Positions 15,161 through 22,775 of a stretch of DNA of 23,717 nt are shown in pieces; positions within the stretch are counted from its first letter, which is position 1, and the number at the start of each line of letters is the position of its first letter. The notes beneath the pieces were generated by a model. It did no database searches and was not told where the DNA came from. It saw only the letters and a program-made list of their open reading frames with translations. The translations under genes and the position numbers were made by a program. This DNA is from Prevotella sp. UBA4268 (GTDB lineage: Bacteria > Bacteroidota > Bacteroidia > Bacteroidales > Bacteroidaceae). Location: contig DGWC01000106.1 of the NCBI GenBank assembly GCA_002395135.1, positions 13,182 to 36,898 on the forward strand. The letters run 5' to 3'.

Positions 15161-15240
15161 AATCGCTCGCTCTGCGGGTTTCATCGTATACGAGACTTGC
15201 AGCCAAAATCGCTCCGTCCACGGTTACCATCGTATATGGC
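15161..15240. repeat. Diverged direct repeat, 46-base period
   Basis: AATCGCTC starts at 15161 and 15207, and CATCGTATA at 15182 and 15228, both 46 bases apart. Over 34 aligned bases I count 24 identical. A weaker third copy may exist to the left (CATCGCCCGTATGAG near 15105). Function unknown. Confidence 0.5.
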
Positions 15241-15299
15241 TTACGGCCAAAGAAACCGCCAATGAACGTCGAAAACAACGGGAAAGTTGCTCCGGTCAT

Positions 15300-16085
15300 C
15301 TACCGTGACACATATTTATTCCCTTTCCTGACAACGACACCTTTCGTTGCCAAACCGTTCAACTGCTGTCCCTGCAGGTTGAACATCTTGTCGGTGTACT
15401 TCGTTTCAGACTTCATGACAGTAGAAATCGCAGAAGCCACGAGTTGGTCGATGAGTGTTTCGGCACCCTCAGTGCACTTCACAGTTTGCGTTAACTGTCC
15501 TGTTGCCGTCTTGTTATAAGCACCGAAAGGACCGTCAGAGAGCGACCCGATGCCTTCAACCCACACCTCATGGAAACGGCTGTCGTCTGGATAGTTCATG
15601 CATTTCAGATGAATCACCTTCCGGGTGGTCTTATCTGTGGAACTGTCCACCACGGTATCACCCACAGACGTCACCTCATAGTTCAGGCAGAACCCTGCCA
15701 TATCCTTCTGCTGATAGGTGTCGCCCACCTTCAGACCGAAGTCCATCGACATCTGCAAGTCAAGAATATCATTCGATTTCCCACTTTCAAACGTGGCTAC
15801 ATAGCATTTGTCGCCATTCTGCCCCACCCATAATAACGGTCGGAAATCACCGCCATCCTTGCCGTCAACTCGTCTTTGAAACGACTGTTTGAAACGAATG
15901 TCATTGATGGTCGTATCACCGCGCAAGACATATTCATAATACAGTTTGGTGTCGGGCTGCGGCGGCGAAGTCCATGAACATATCGTCCACGTTCTGCCTT
16001 CATTCAGCAGCGTCTCATTTCCTTCCTGCGCACTCACTGAAAGTGCAACGAAGAATGCCATTGATAATATATATAAGTTCTTCAT
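15300..16085 (-). CDS. Secreted protein with T9SS-like C-terminal tail, function unknown
   Basis: A 261-residue protein with a signal peptide (MKNLYILSMAFFVALSVSAQ, cleavage before EGNE). The middle is beta-rich and contains VWVEGIGSLSDGPFG (about 174-188), a pattern I associate with secreted hypothetical proteins in Prevotella. The C-terminal ~30 residues (MFNLQGQQLNGLATKGVVV, then RKGNKYV) follow the NLQGQ...KG...GNKY pattern of tails on secreted Prevotella proteins and resemble type IX secretion sorting domains. It may be carried to the outer membrane or cell surface; the enzymatic or binding role is unknown. It has its own promoter (16179-16210), about 87 bases of leader, and no partner gene. 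Confidence 0.8.
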   Translation of the reverse strand: MKNLYILSMAFFVALSVSAQEGNETLLNEGRTWTICSWTSPPQPDTKLYYEYVLRGDTTINDIRFKQSFQRRVDGKDGGDFRPLLWVGQNGDKCYVATFESGKSNDILDLQMSMDFGLKVGDTYQQKDMAGFCLNYEVTSVGDTVVDSSTDKTTRKVIHLKCMNYPDDSRFHEVWVEGIGSLSDGPFGAYNKTATGQLTQTVKCTEGAETLIDQLVASAISTVMKSETKYTDKMFNLQGQQLNGLATKGVVVRKGNKYVSR

Positions 16086-16178
16086 AAAAACAATATTTTT
16101 ATCTTAATCATATCATAAAACATACATTCAATTATCATCAGTTTATATCATATTGTAATGCTTTAGCATTCTTGATTG

Positions 16179-16210
16179 CAAATATATTACTTTTTCTAAA
16201 ATGCGACAAA
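16179..16210 (-). promoter_or_regulatory. Promoter of the secreted-protein gene
   Basis: On the minus strand TTTG (16210-16207), 20 bases, then TATATTTG (16186-16179), a full consensus match. A small hairpin (AATGC/GCATT) lies just after the expected transcript start, within a leader of roughly 87 bases. Confidence 0.75.
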
Positions 16211-16234
16211 CATATTCGCAAATATTTTTTGCCA

Positions 16235-16280
16235 ATAAAAAGACAGCAGGTCTGCACGGCTATAGACGTGAGACCTGCTG
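16235..16280 (-). terminator. Intrinsic terminator of the nuo operon
   Basis: CAGCAGGTCT (16244-16253) pairs perfectly with AGACCTGCTG (16271-16280), and an inner CACG/CGTG extends the stem. On the minus strand the stem is followed by TCTTTTTA. It lies about 50 bases after the nuoN stop, so it closes the operon. Confidence 0.88.
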
Positions 16281-16330
16281 ATGATATGTGAAAATCTAAA
16301 TTGTAAGAATTCAGACTTTATCACGACTGA

Positions 16331-17770
16331 CTACATCGCTGCGGCTGCAATCCAGTCGTAGAAGAAACTGCACACACCACAAATGGCGATGCCAAGGGTG
16401 CACACGGCCAGCGCAAGTTTGGTGTTGAAATCGCTCTTGAACGTTGGCAGCGCGTTGTCGGTCTGCTTGATATACATTGCTTTCACAATGAGCAGATAGT
16501 AATAAAGCGACACCACGGTGTTGATCAAGGCAATGAACACAACGAAATAGGCCAGCGAAGAGCCCTGCTGGGCTGCTGCCATGAAGACGAAGAACTTGCT
16601 GAACATACCGGCAAACGGCGGAATACCGGCCAGCGAGAACAGGGCAAGCGTCAACAGGAACGACAGTTTGGGATTCGTGGTATAGAATCCGTCATAGGCA
16701 GCCATATCCGTGCGGCCACCGTTGTTCTCCTCAACCACACTGATTACTGTAAACACGGCGAGGTTGGCAACCACATATACCAGCACATAATATGACAAAG
16801 CAGCCACACCAGCCTGGGAATTGCCCACCACGGCCAGCATGATATAACCGGCCTGGCTGATTGAACTGAACGCCATGAAGCGCTTCAGTTCGCTCTGACG
16901 GATAGCAAAGAGGTTGGCAATGGTAATGCTCAGCACGATGACAATATAGAGCATGTACTCCCATTCGCGCACCATGGAACCGAAAACCTTCATCAGGATG
17001 GCGCAAAGCGTAAAGGCGGCAGCGCCTTTTGATACCACGCTGAGATAACCTGTTACGGTTGTGGGTGCACCCTGATAGGTATCGGCAGTCCAGAAGTGGA
17101 ATGGAACGAGAGAAATCTTAAATCCCAGTCCACTGAAAAAGAACACCAGCCCCACGATAGCGAGCGCAGAATGATCGATAAGACCAAACCTGACGGCTGC
17201 ATTATCAAAATATAGCGTGCCGACAGCAGCATAAATGAGCGAAATACCATAGAGCATGATGCCGCTGGAGAATGTTGCTGTGAGGATATACTTGGCAGAT
17301 GCCTCTGCACTATTGTGGCGATACTTGTCGAGAGCCACCAGACAGGCCATGGGAACACTTGCCATTTCGAGTCCGAGGAAGAACATCAGGAAGTGGCCGG
17401 CACTCATCATCATGTACATACCTAATAAAGTGGAGACGACAAGCATATAGAATTCACCCTCCTTGAACGAGGTATCGCTACGGCTGAGCCAATTCTTTGC
17501 CTGTATCACAACAATCAATGTGCCCACGGTGAGTATCGTTTTCATCACGGCCACGGCTGCTGTGGTGACATACATCCCACCAAAAACGGTTGCCGGTTCG
17601 TTATAGAAAAGAGTCACCACTGTCTGAACAAGCAGCAGGATGCACATAAGCGGATTAAACCAATTGCGCTCTGCCTTCTTTGCGGAGGCGAAATCAGCGA
17701 TGAACGCAATGACCAGAATCGCCATCAGTGTGGCTTCTGGAACCATATTTAAAAATTGTCCGTAATTCAT
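16331..17770 (-). CDS. nuoN: NADH-quinone oxidoreductase subunit N (antiporter-like)
   Basis: A 479-residue membrane protein with about 14 helices, the usual length. It is one of three antiporter-like proton-channel subunits of complex I. The conserved charged residues are present: E135 in GLEMASVP (helix 5), K218 in [13 protein letters not shown] (helix 7), H225, and K248 in VVSKGAA (helix 8). The [14 protein letters not shown] and [12 protein letters not shown] segments are NuoN signatures. It is the last gene of the operon, 32 bases after nuoM and followed by a strong terminator. Confidence 0.95.
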   Translation of the reverse strand: MNYGQFLNMVPEATLMAILVIAFIADFASAKKAERNWFNPLMCILLLVQTVVTLFYNEPATVFGGMYVTTAAVAVMKTILTVGTLIVVIQAKNWLSRSDTSFKEGEFYMLVVSTLLGMYMMMSAGHFLMFFLGLEMASVPMACLVALDKYRHNSAEASAKYILTATFSSGIMLYGISLIYAAVGTLYFDNAAVRFGLIDHSALAIVGLVFFFSGLGFKISLVPFHFWTADTYQGAPTTVTGYLSVVSKGAAAFTLCAILMKVFGSMVREWEYMLYIVIVLSITIANLFAIRQSELKRFMAFSSISQAGYIMLAVVGNSQAGVAALSYYVLVYVVANLAVFTVISVVEENNGGRTDMAAYDGFYTTNPKLSFLLTLALFSLAGIPPFAGMFSKFFVFMAAAQQGSSLAYFVVFIALINTVVSLYYYLLIVKAMYIKQTDNALPTFKSDFNTKLALAVCTLGIAICGVCSFFYDWIAAAAM

Positions 17771-17802
17771 TTCAATTAAAATGTTGAATTATAAATGAAA
17801 CA

Positions 17803-19302
17803 TTACATTCCTGCTATCAAGATATTGCCGAGGATTGACGACACGCCACTGTCGATGACACGACTTGCCCAGAGCGGGAAACAGCCGAGACCGGCAACAC
17901 ATGCTATCAGACAGATAACAGCAACGCGCTCATCCCATGTGGCATCGGTGAGTTTCACGGTGTCGCAGTGCGGATATTTCACATCGCCAAAGAGAATGAA
18001 TCCCACTGTACGTAAGATGTAGACTGCCGTAACCACGATGGAGCAGCAGGCGATGATGGTACATGTGCGATGGAAAGAATCGGCATTGGCAAACGATCCG
18101 ACAAAGATGGTCATCTCTGCAATGAAGCCTGAGAAGCCCGGCAAACCAAGGTTGGCAAGACCGGCAATGACATATCCCACTGCAAGGAAAGGCATAATCT
18201 TCATCAATCCGCCCAGATAGCGGATGTCACGAGTATGTGCACGGCCATAGATCATACCGATGAGGGCAAAGAAAAGTGCCGTCATCAAACCGTGGGAAAG
18301 CATCTGCAGGATGGCACCCGTGCAAGAGGTGCGTGTCATCATCAGCAGTGCGAAGAGCACCAAACCGCAGTGTGACACAGAACTGTATGCGTTGATATAC
18401 TTCAAATCGGTCTGTACACAAGCACTCAATGCACCATAAACCACGGAGATAGTGGTCAGAATCAAGAAGATCCATGCCAAATCGTGAGCGGCATCAGGCA
18501 GCAGATACATGGCAACACGGAAGCAGCCGTAGCCTCCAAGTTTCATCAGCACACCTGCATGCAACATCGACACGGCCGTAGGCGCACTGGCATGACCGTC
18601 GGGAGACCATGTATGGAACGGGAACAATGCACCAAGCACGCCGAATCCTATGAAAATGAACGGGAAGAACACCTTCTGGATATGAACGGGAATATTGTGC
18701 AGGGCTGCAATCTCGTTGACATTCATGGTTGTTGCACCACTAAAGAAATAGATGCCGAGGATGCCGAGGATGAGCAAAGCAGATCCTCCCATAAGCATCA
18801 GCGTTAGTTTCATGGCTGCATATTCCTTGTTGCCGCTGCCCCATACACCAATCAGGAGGTACATCGGTATCAAAGCCACCTCATAGAACATGAACATGGT
18901 GAACATATCCACAGAAATGAAGAAGCCGAACACACCTGTTGACAACAAGGTGAACCACAAGAAATACTCCTTGGTGAGCGGTTTGAGTTGCCAAGATGCA
19001 AATGTTCCGGTGAACACGATGATGCTTGAGAGCAACAGCATGACCACTGAAATGCCGTCAACACCTACTGAATACTTGATATTCAGGGGCTTGAACCAGT
19101 CTACAGCATAGGTAAGCAGCATGGTATCCTGATTTCCGGCAGCACGCTGCTGTATGAAATAAATAGTGAGCCAGATGGAAAGAGCCAGCAAACAGGATGC
19201 ACCGGCCACCATCACGCCACGTACCTGATTGAGATTCTGCGACAGCCACAGACCGAGCAGCATCAAAACAGGAATTACTACGAATAATGTTAATATACTC
19301 AT
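17803..19302 (-). CDS. nuoM: NADH-quinone oxidoreductase subunit M (antiporter-like), TM7 lysine absent
   Basis: A 499-residue membrane subunit forming one of the proton channels of complex I. Present are E141 in FYEVALIPMYLL (helix 5), K254 in VLMKLGGYG (helix 8), the KYINAYSSVSHCGL segment (301-314) and E396 in GFIAEMTIF (helix 12). The helix-7 lysine (K234 of the E. coli protein) is missing: anchoring on the conserved FPFHTW, the position holds L223 (codon CTT at 18636-18634). No nearby lysine replaces it. The gene lies 15 bases after nuoL and 32 before nuoN. The identity is certain; how this variant pumps protons is open. Confidence 0.95.
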   Translation of the reverse strand: MSILTLFVVIPVLMLLGLWLSQNLNQVRGVMVAGASCLLALSIWLTIYFIQQRAAGNQDTMLLTYAVDWFKPLNIKYSVGVDGISVVMLLLSSIIVFTGTFASWQLKPLTKEYFLWFTLLSTGVFGFFISVDMFTMFMFYEVALIPMYLLIGVWGSGNKEYAAMKLTLMLMGGSALLILGILGIYFFSGATTMNVNEIAALHNIPVHIQKVFFPFIFIGFGVLGALFPFHTWSPDGHASAPTAVSMLHAGVLMKLGGYGCFRVAMYLLPDAAHDLAWIFLILTTISVVYGALSACVQTDLKYINAYSSVSHCGLVLFALLMMTRTSCTGAILQMLSHGLMTALFFALIGMIYGRAHTRDIRYLGGLMKIMPFLAVGYVIAGLANLGLPGFSGFIAEMTIFVGSFANADSFHRTCTIIACCSIVVTAVYILRTVGFILFGDVKYPHCDTVKLTDATWDERVAVICLIACVAGLGCFPLWASRVIDSGVSSILGNILIAGM

Positions 19303-19317
19303 TGTGCTATTCCTCCT

Positions 19318-21318
19318 TTAAATTAATGCCAATATAATTAATGACAAAGCAACTGTTCCCGTGAGGAACCATACGGCATACTGACGCACATCACCGCTTT
19401 GCCACGGACGAATGCTCTCTCCGGCCTCGTTTGCGCCCCATGCCATGAAGTTAAACGTACCATCTACGACGTGACGATCGAACCAGGCAATGGGATAAGA
19501 GAACAGACGGAACACAATTTTGTGGGTGAAATACATCCAAACCTCATCCATATAGAAGCGCTTATAGGCTGCTCGGTGAAGACGAGGCATCTTTTTGGCC
19601 AGCATGTCAGCAACAGGCGTTTCTTCACCTTTATACATATAGGTGGCAAGACAGATGCCGATGACTGCCAAAAGTACGCTTGTGCCGGCAACAGCCCAGT
19701 TGATATGCGTGTGGAACCCAACTCCGTTGGCTGAAACGAACTCTCCAAACGGAAGGAAACCGCACAAACAGGTGATGACAGACAGCACGATCAGAGGAAT
19801 GGTCATTGTGAACGGAGCCTCGTGAGGTGCATGCGGCTCATGGCAGGCTGACGGATTGGCCTCGTATTTTGCCAATTCTGTCTCGTAATGGCTCTTTCCC
19901 CAGAAGATGACATAGTAGAGACGGAACATGTAGAAAGCCGTCATCATGGCGATGCCACTCATCACGATGCCCATCACGGGGTGGAAATTGTAGCAAGCCA
20001 CGAGGATTTCATCCTTTGAGAAGAAACCACTGAACGGAGGAATTCCGGCAATGGCGAGACAGGAGATAAGGAATGTGATATGCGTAATAGGCATATACTT
20101 GCGCAAACCGCCCATATACTTTTTCTCATTGCTGTGAACGGCATGGATAATACATCCGGCACCGAGGAACAAGCAAGCCTTAAACATGGCGTGGGTGAAG
20201 AGATGGAACATGCCGGCCATGTAGCCAAGGCCGTTCACATCAGCATATTCTTCGGTAAGAGGAATCGCGGTCATACCTTCATCCGGCAAGCACACGCCAA
20301 GCGCAACAAGCATGAAACCAATCTGAGAGATGGTTGAGAATGCAAGCACACGCTTGATATCACTCTGCGCACATGCCACACTGGCAGCATAAAACGCCGT
20401 GAATGCAGCGATATAAGCCACCCAGTGAAGCGTTTCGGGTGCATATTCCACCCAGATGGGGAACAGGCAAGCCACCTGATATACACCTGCAACCACCATG
20501 GTAGCGGCGTGAATCAATGCACTAACAGGCGTCGGGCCCTCCATTGCATCTGGTAACCAGATGTGAAGTGGGAACATGGCACTCTTACCAGCACCGCCGA
20601 TGAACATCAGGAACAATGCCATGGGCAATATCCAATAACATCCGTCGAGTCGGGTTGTGAGTTCGGGCATGGCGTTGAGGTCGAAACTGAACGTACCCAC
20701 ATAGTAACTGTAGAACAAGATACCAATAAGGAAGAACAAATCGGCAAAACGCGTAACGATAAATGCCTTCTTGCTCGCTGCTACGGCTGCATGCAATGGA
20801 TAGTAGAAACCAATCAACAGATAGGAACTAACACCCACCAACTCCCAGAAAAGATACATCTGGAAGATGTTCGTTGCAACAACAAGTCCCAACATCGACA
20901 TGGAGAAAAGGCTCAGGAAGGCATAATAGCGCTGGAATCCCTTCTCACCATGCATGTAACCGAATGAATAAATGTGAACCATCAGACTGACCGTGGAGAT
21001 GACAATCAGCATCATCACCGAGATAGGAGTCAGACGGAAGCCGAGCGTAAACAGCAATTGCATTCCGTTGATGGTTCCGAAATCGAGCCATGTGAAATTA
21101 AAAGGAGTGACAACGGGATACATTCCGGTTGCCGCATCCCTGCCAATCACAAGGAAATACTCAATGGCTGTGTAATAACTCAATATAGTCACAATGGCAA
21201 GCGACGTGGTTCCAATGAGACCAGCCACCTTATGCGACATCTTCATACCCGCAAGTCCCAGACAGAGGAATGAGAGCAGCGGAAGAAGAAGAATTAAAAA
21301 TACATAACTATAGTCCAT
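19318..21318 (-). CDS. nuoL: NADH-quinone oxidoreductase subunit L (antiporter-like)
   Basis: A 666-residue membrane protein, longer than M and N because of the lateral C-terminal helix that braces the membrane arm. Conserved residues are present: E159 in FWELVGVSSYLLIGFYY (helix 5), K245 in GGAGKSAMFPLHIWLPDAM (helix 7), H252, and the GPTPVSALIHAATMVVAG signature (helix 8). Helices near the C-terminus, after a polar stretch (YKRFYMDEVWMYFTHK), fit the lateral arm. It is 17 bases after nuoK and 15 before nuoM. Confidence 0.96.
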   Translation of the reverse strand: MDYSYVFLILLLPLLSFLCLGLAGMKMSHKVAGLIGTTSLAIVTILSYYTAIEYFLVIGRDAATGMYPVVTPFNFTWLDFGTINGMQLLFTLGFRLTPISVMMLIVISTVSLMVHIYSFGYMHGEKGFQRYYAFLSLFSMSMLGLVVATNIFQMYLFWELVGVSSYLLIGFYYPLHAAVAASKKAFIVTRFADLFFLIGILFYSYYVGTFSFDLNAMPELTTRLDGCYWILPMALFLMFIGGAGKSAMFPLHIWLPDAMEGPTPVSALIHAATMVVAGVYQVACLFPIWVEYAPETLHWVAYIAAFTAFYAASVACAQSDIKRVLAFSTISQIGFMLVALGVCLPDEGMTAIPLTEEYADVNGLGYMAGMFHLFTHAMFKACLFLGAGCIIHAVHSNEKKYMGGLRKYMPITHITFLISCLAIAGIPPFSGFFSKDEILVACYNFHPVMGIVMSGIAMMTAFYMFRLYYVIFWGKSHYETELAKYEANPSACHEPHAPHEAPFTMTIPLIVLSVITCLCGFLPFGEFVSANGVGFHTHINWAVAGTSVLLAVIGICLATYMYKGEETPVADMLAKKMPRLHRAAYKRFYMDEVWMYFTHKIVFRLFSYPIAWFDRHVVDGTFNFMAWGANEAGESIRPWQSGDVRQYAVWFLTGTVALSLIILALI

Positions 21319-21335
21319 AACTGATTTTCTAATCT

Positions 21336-21644
21336 TTAATTTTTCATTTCCTGTATGCTGTTCACATTGTCACTATGAACATTGCGGTACACATTAATAA
21401 TAATAGCAATAGCCACAGCAGTCTCAGCAGCAGCCACACCGATGGCGAACAACGTGAAGAAGAAACCCTCAAGTTGACCGGGGTAAAGGATGCGGTTGAA
21501 TGCTGCAAAGTTGATGTCCACGGCATTGAGAATCAATTCTGTGGAGATGAGCATGGCTATCAGATTGCGGCGTGTGAAGAATCCAAACACACCGATAAAG
21601 AACAACAGTGCACTAAGCACGAAGAAATATTCTACTGGTATCAT
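21336..21644 (-). CDS. nuoK: NADH-quinone oxidoreductase subunit K
   Basis: A 102-residue, three-helix membrane subunit, the expected size. The two glutamates of the central proton path are present: E36 in LISTELILNAVDINFAAF and E74 in GVAAAETAVAIAI. The gene lies 4 bases after nuoJ and 17 before nuoL, so translation is probably coupled. Confidence 0.96.
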   Translation of the reverse strand: MIPVEYFFVLSALLFFIGVFGFFTRRNLIAMLISTELILNAVDINFAAFNRILYPGQLEGFFFTLFAIGVAAAETAVAIAIIINVYRNVHSDNVNSIQEMKN

Positions 21645-21648
21645 ACGC

Positions 21649-22161
21649 TTACTCCTTTCTTGAAATTAATACTCCGCCGATAATACATGCCAACAGGAAT
21701 ACGGAAATGAACTCAAATGGGAGCACATAACCGTCGCGGTCGGCGCCAAGCAGTGAATTTCCGATCACTTGCATCGACACTTCCTGGTCGGGCATGGCTG
21801 CGAAACTACTGATGATATTATTCTTCAGGAATACGACAACCACCGTAGCAAGTCCGATTAACGACAAAAGCGCACCGCAAATAACACGGTTTCCCTTCAT
21901 TCGTTCAACAAGACCCTGCAAGGTTCGCTTATTCACCAACTGGATGGCGAAGATATAAATCATCGTAACACCACCAGCATAAACACTAATCTGCGCTGCA
22001 CCCAGGAAGGTATAGTCGAGCAGAAAATAGATTCCAGCAATGCCAAACAACACGAACAGCAAGAATGTGGCTGCCCGCATAATCCGCTTAGTTGTCACAC
22101 ACATCACGGCAGAACCGAGAATGACAACGGCAAGAATTGCAAAAACAATAATATTAGCCAT
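21649..22161 (-). CDS. nuoJ: NADH-quinone oxidoreductase subunit J
   Basis: A 170-residue membrane subunit with five predicted helices. The YTFLGAAQISVYAGGVTMIY segment is the diagnostic NuoJ motif containing the pi-bulge region near the quinone and E-channel, followed by IFAIQLVNKRT. Located between nuoI (15 bases) and nuoK (4 bases). Confidence 0.95.
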   Translation of the reverse strand: MANIIVFAILAVVILGSAVMCVTTKRIMRAATFLLFVLFGIAGIYFLLDYTFLGAAQISVYAGGVTMIYIFAIQLVNKRTLQGLVERMKGNRVICGALLSLIGLATVVVVFLKNNIISSFAAMPDQEVSMQVIGNSLLGADRDGYVLPFEFISVFLLACIIGGVLISRKE

Positions 22162-22176
22162 AAGTCTGCTCCTTAA

Positions 22177-22722
22177 TTATTTGGTTTTAGTGTTAAACTT
22201 ACCTACTTCAAACGGTGCTCCGCCGTTTATCAACTCTGGCAGAGAACCGCCCTGATAGACTTCCTCATTGAGATGTAATACCAGTTTGCTACGGTCGAAC
22301 ACTGCATTTTCAAAATCATTAGTGAACTCGATAGCATCGAAATTACATGCATTCGTGCACAACTGACAGAACATACAGTCGCCGAGATCATACAGATAGT
22401 CGTCGAGCACTTTCTTTTTCTTGCCCGTCTCGGGATCTTCCTGCATGTGCGACGTAATCTTGATTGTTCCGTTTGGACATGCCTTCTCGCACAATGTGCA
22501 AGCCGTGCACTTGTAGGAACCGTCCTCGTTGCGCTTGAAAACCAGACGCCCGCGATGGCGCTTGGCCACATGGAGAGTGGTCTTTCGGTTTTCTGGATAC
22601 TGCTCTGTAGACTTGTTAGTGAAGAAGTCCTTGAAATATTCCTTCCAAGTGACCTTCATTCCCGTTGCCAATGTCTTCAGGCCGTGTCCGATTTCTCCAA
22701 AATATGTTTTATTATCTTCCAT
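22177..22722 (-). CDS. nuoI: NADH-quinone oxidoreductase subunit I, 2[4Fe-4S] ferredoxin-like
   Basis: A 181-residue peripheral subunit that passes electrons through clusters N6a and N6b to N2. Two CxxCxxCxxxC motifs are intact: C72-C75-C78-C82 in CTACTLCEKACPNGTIKI and C116-C119-C122-C126 in CMFCQLCTNACNFDAIEF. In the second motif the proline usually found after the fourth cysteine is Asn. An N-terminal amphipathic stretch (residues 1-35) fits membrane docking. The gene lies 53 bases after nuoH, the largest gap seen in this operon, and 15 before nuoJ. Confidence 0.95.
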   Translation of the reverse strand: MEDNKTYFGEIGHGLKTLATGMKVTWKEYFKDFFTNKSTEQYPENRKTTLHVAKRHRGRLVFKRNEDGSYKCTACTLCEKACPNGTIKITSHMQEDPETGKKKKVLDDYLYDLGDCMFCQLCTNACNFDAIEFTNDFENAVFDRSKLVLHLNEEVYQGGSLPELINGGAPFEVGKFNTKTK

Positions 22723-22743
22723 TTTTCGAATTGGTCTTATAAG

Positions 22744-22773
22744 TCATATAAGTTATTTCTTTAATCATATAAG
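22744..22773. repeat. Short direct repeat TCATATAAG in the nuoH-nuoI gap
   Basis: TCATATAAG occurs at 22744-22752 and 22765-22773 with a 21-base period, in the A/T-rich gap between nuoH and nuoI. Similar A/T-rich TTATAAG-like tracts occur in other Bacteroidales gaps in my recollection; the role is unknown. Confidence 0.45.
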
Positions 22774-22775
22774 CC

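Larger units (their letters stand above)
14739..15299. other. 561-base intergenic gap with periodic repeats, no confident gene
   Basis: This is the longest gene-free stretch in the window, between the convergent MFS and secreted-protein genes. It holds a 22-bp tandem repeat (14873-14982) containing a perfect 16-bp hairpin (14940-14976), a diverged 46-base-period repeat (15161-15240) and a palindrome ACGAATTCGT (15007-15016). A 49-codon frame (15299-15150, minus) abuts the preceding stop codon but has no other support. Longer frames on the plus strand (for example 14805-15308) have unlikely composition and were not accepted. Confidence 0.6.

Noticed and set aside
14739..15299. 22-bp repeat as a CRISPR array
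   Set aside because: The period is only 22 bases, with spacers of 5-6 bases and degenerate units; there are no cas genes.
14805..15308. 167-codon plus-strand frame across the repeat-rich gap
   Set aside because: It reads straight through the 22-bp repeats, giving KLWFHCPKTMVLHLKTYVF-like peptide repeats. It has no recognisable domain and runs into the 3' end of the secreted-protein gene.
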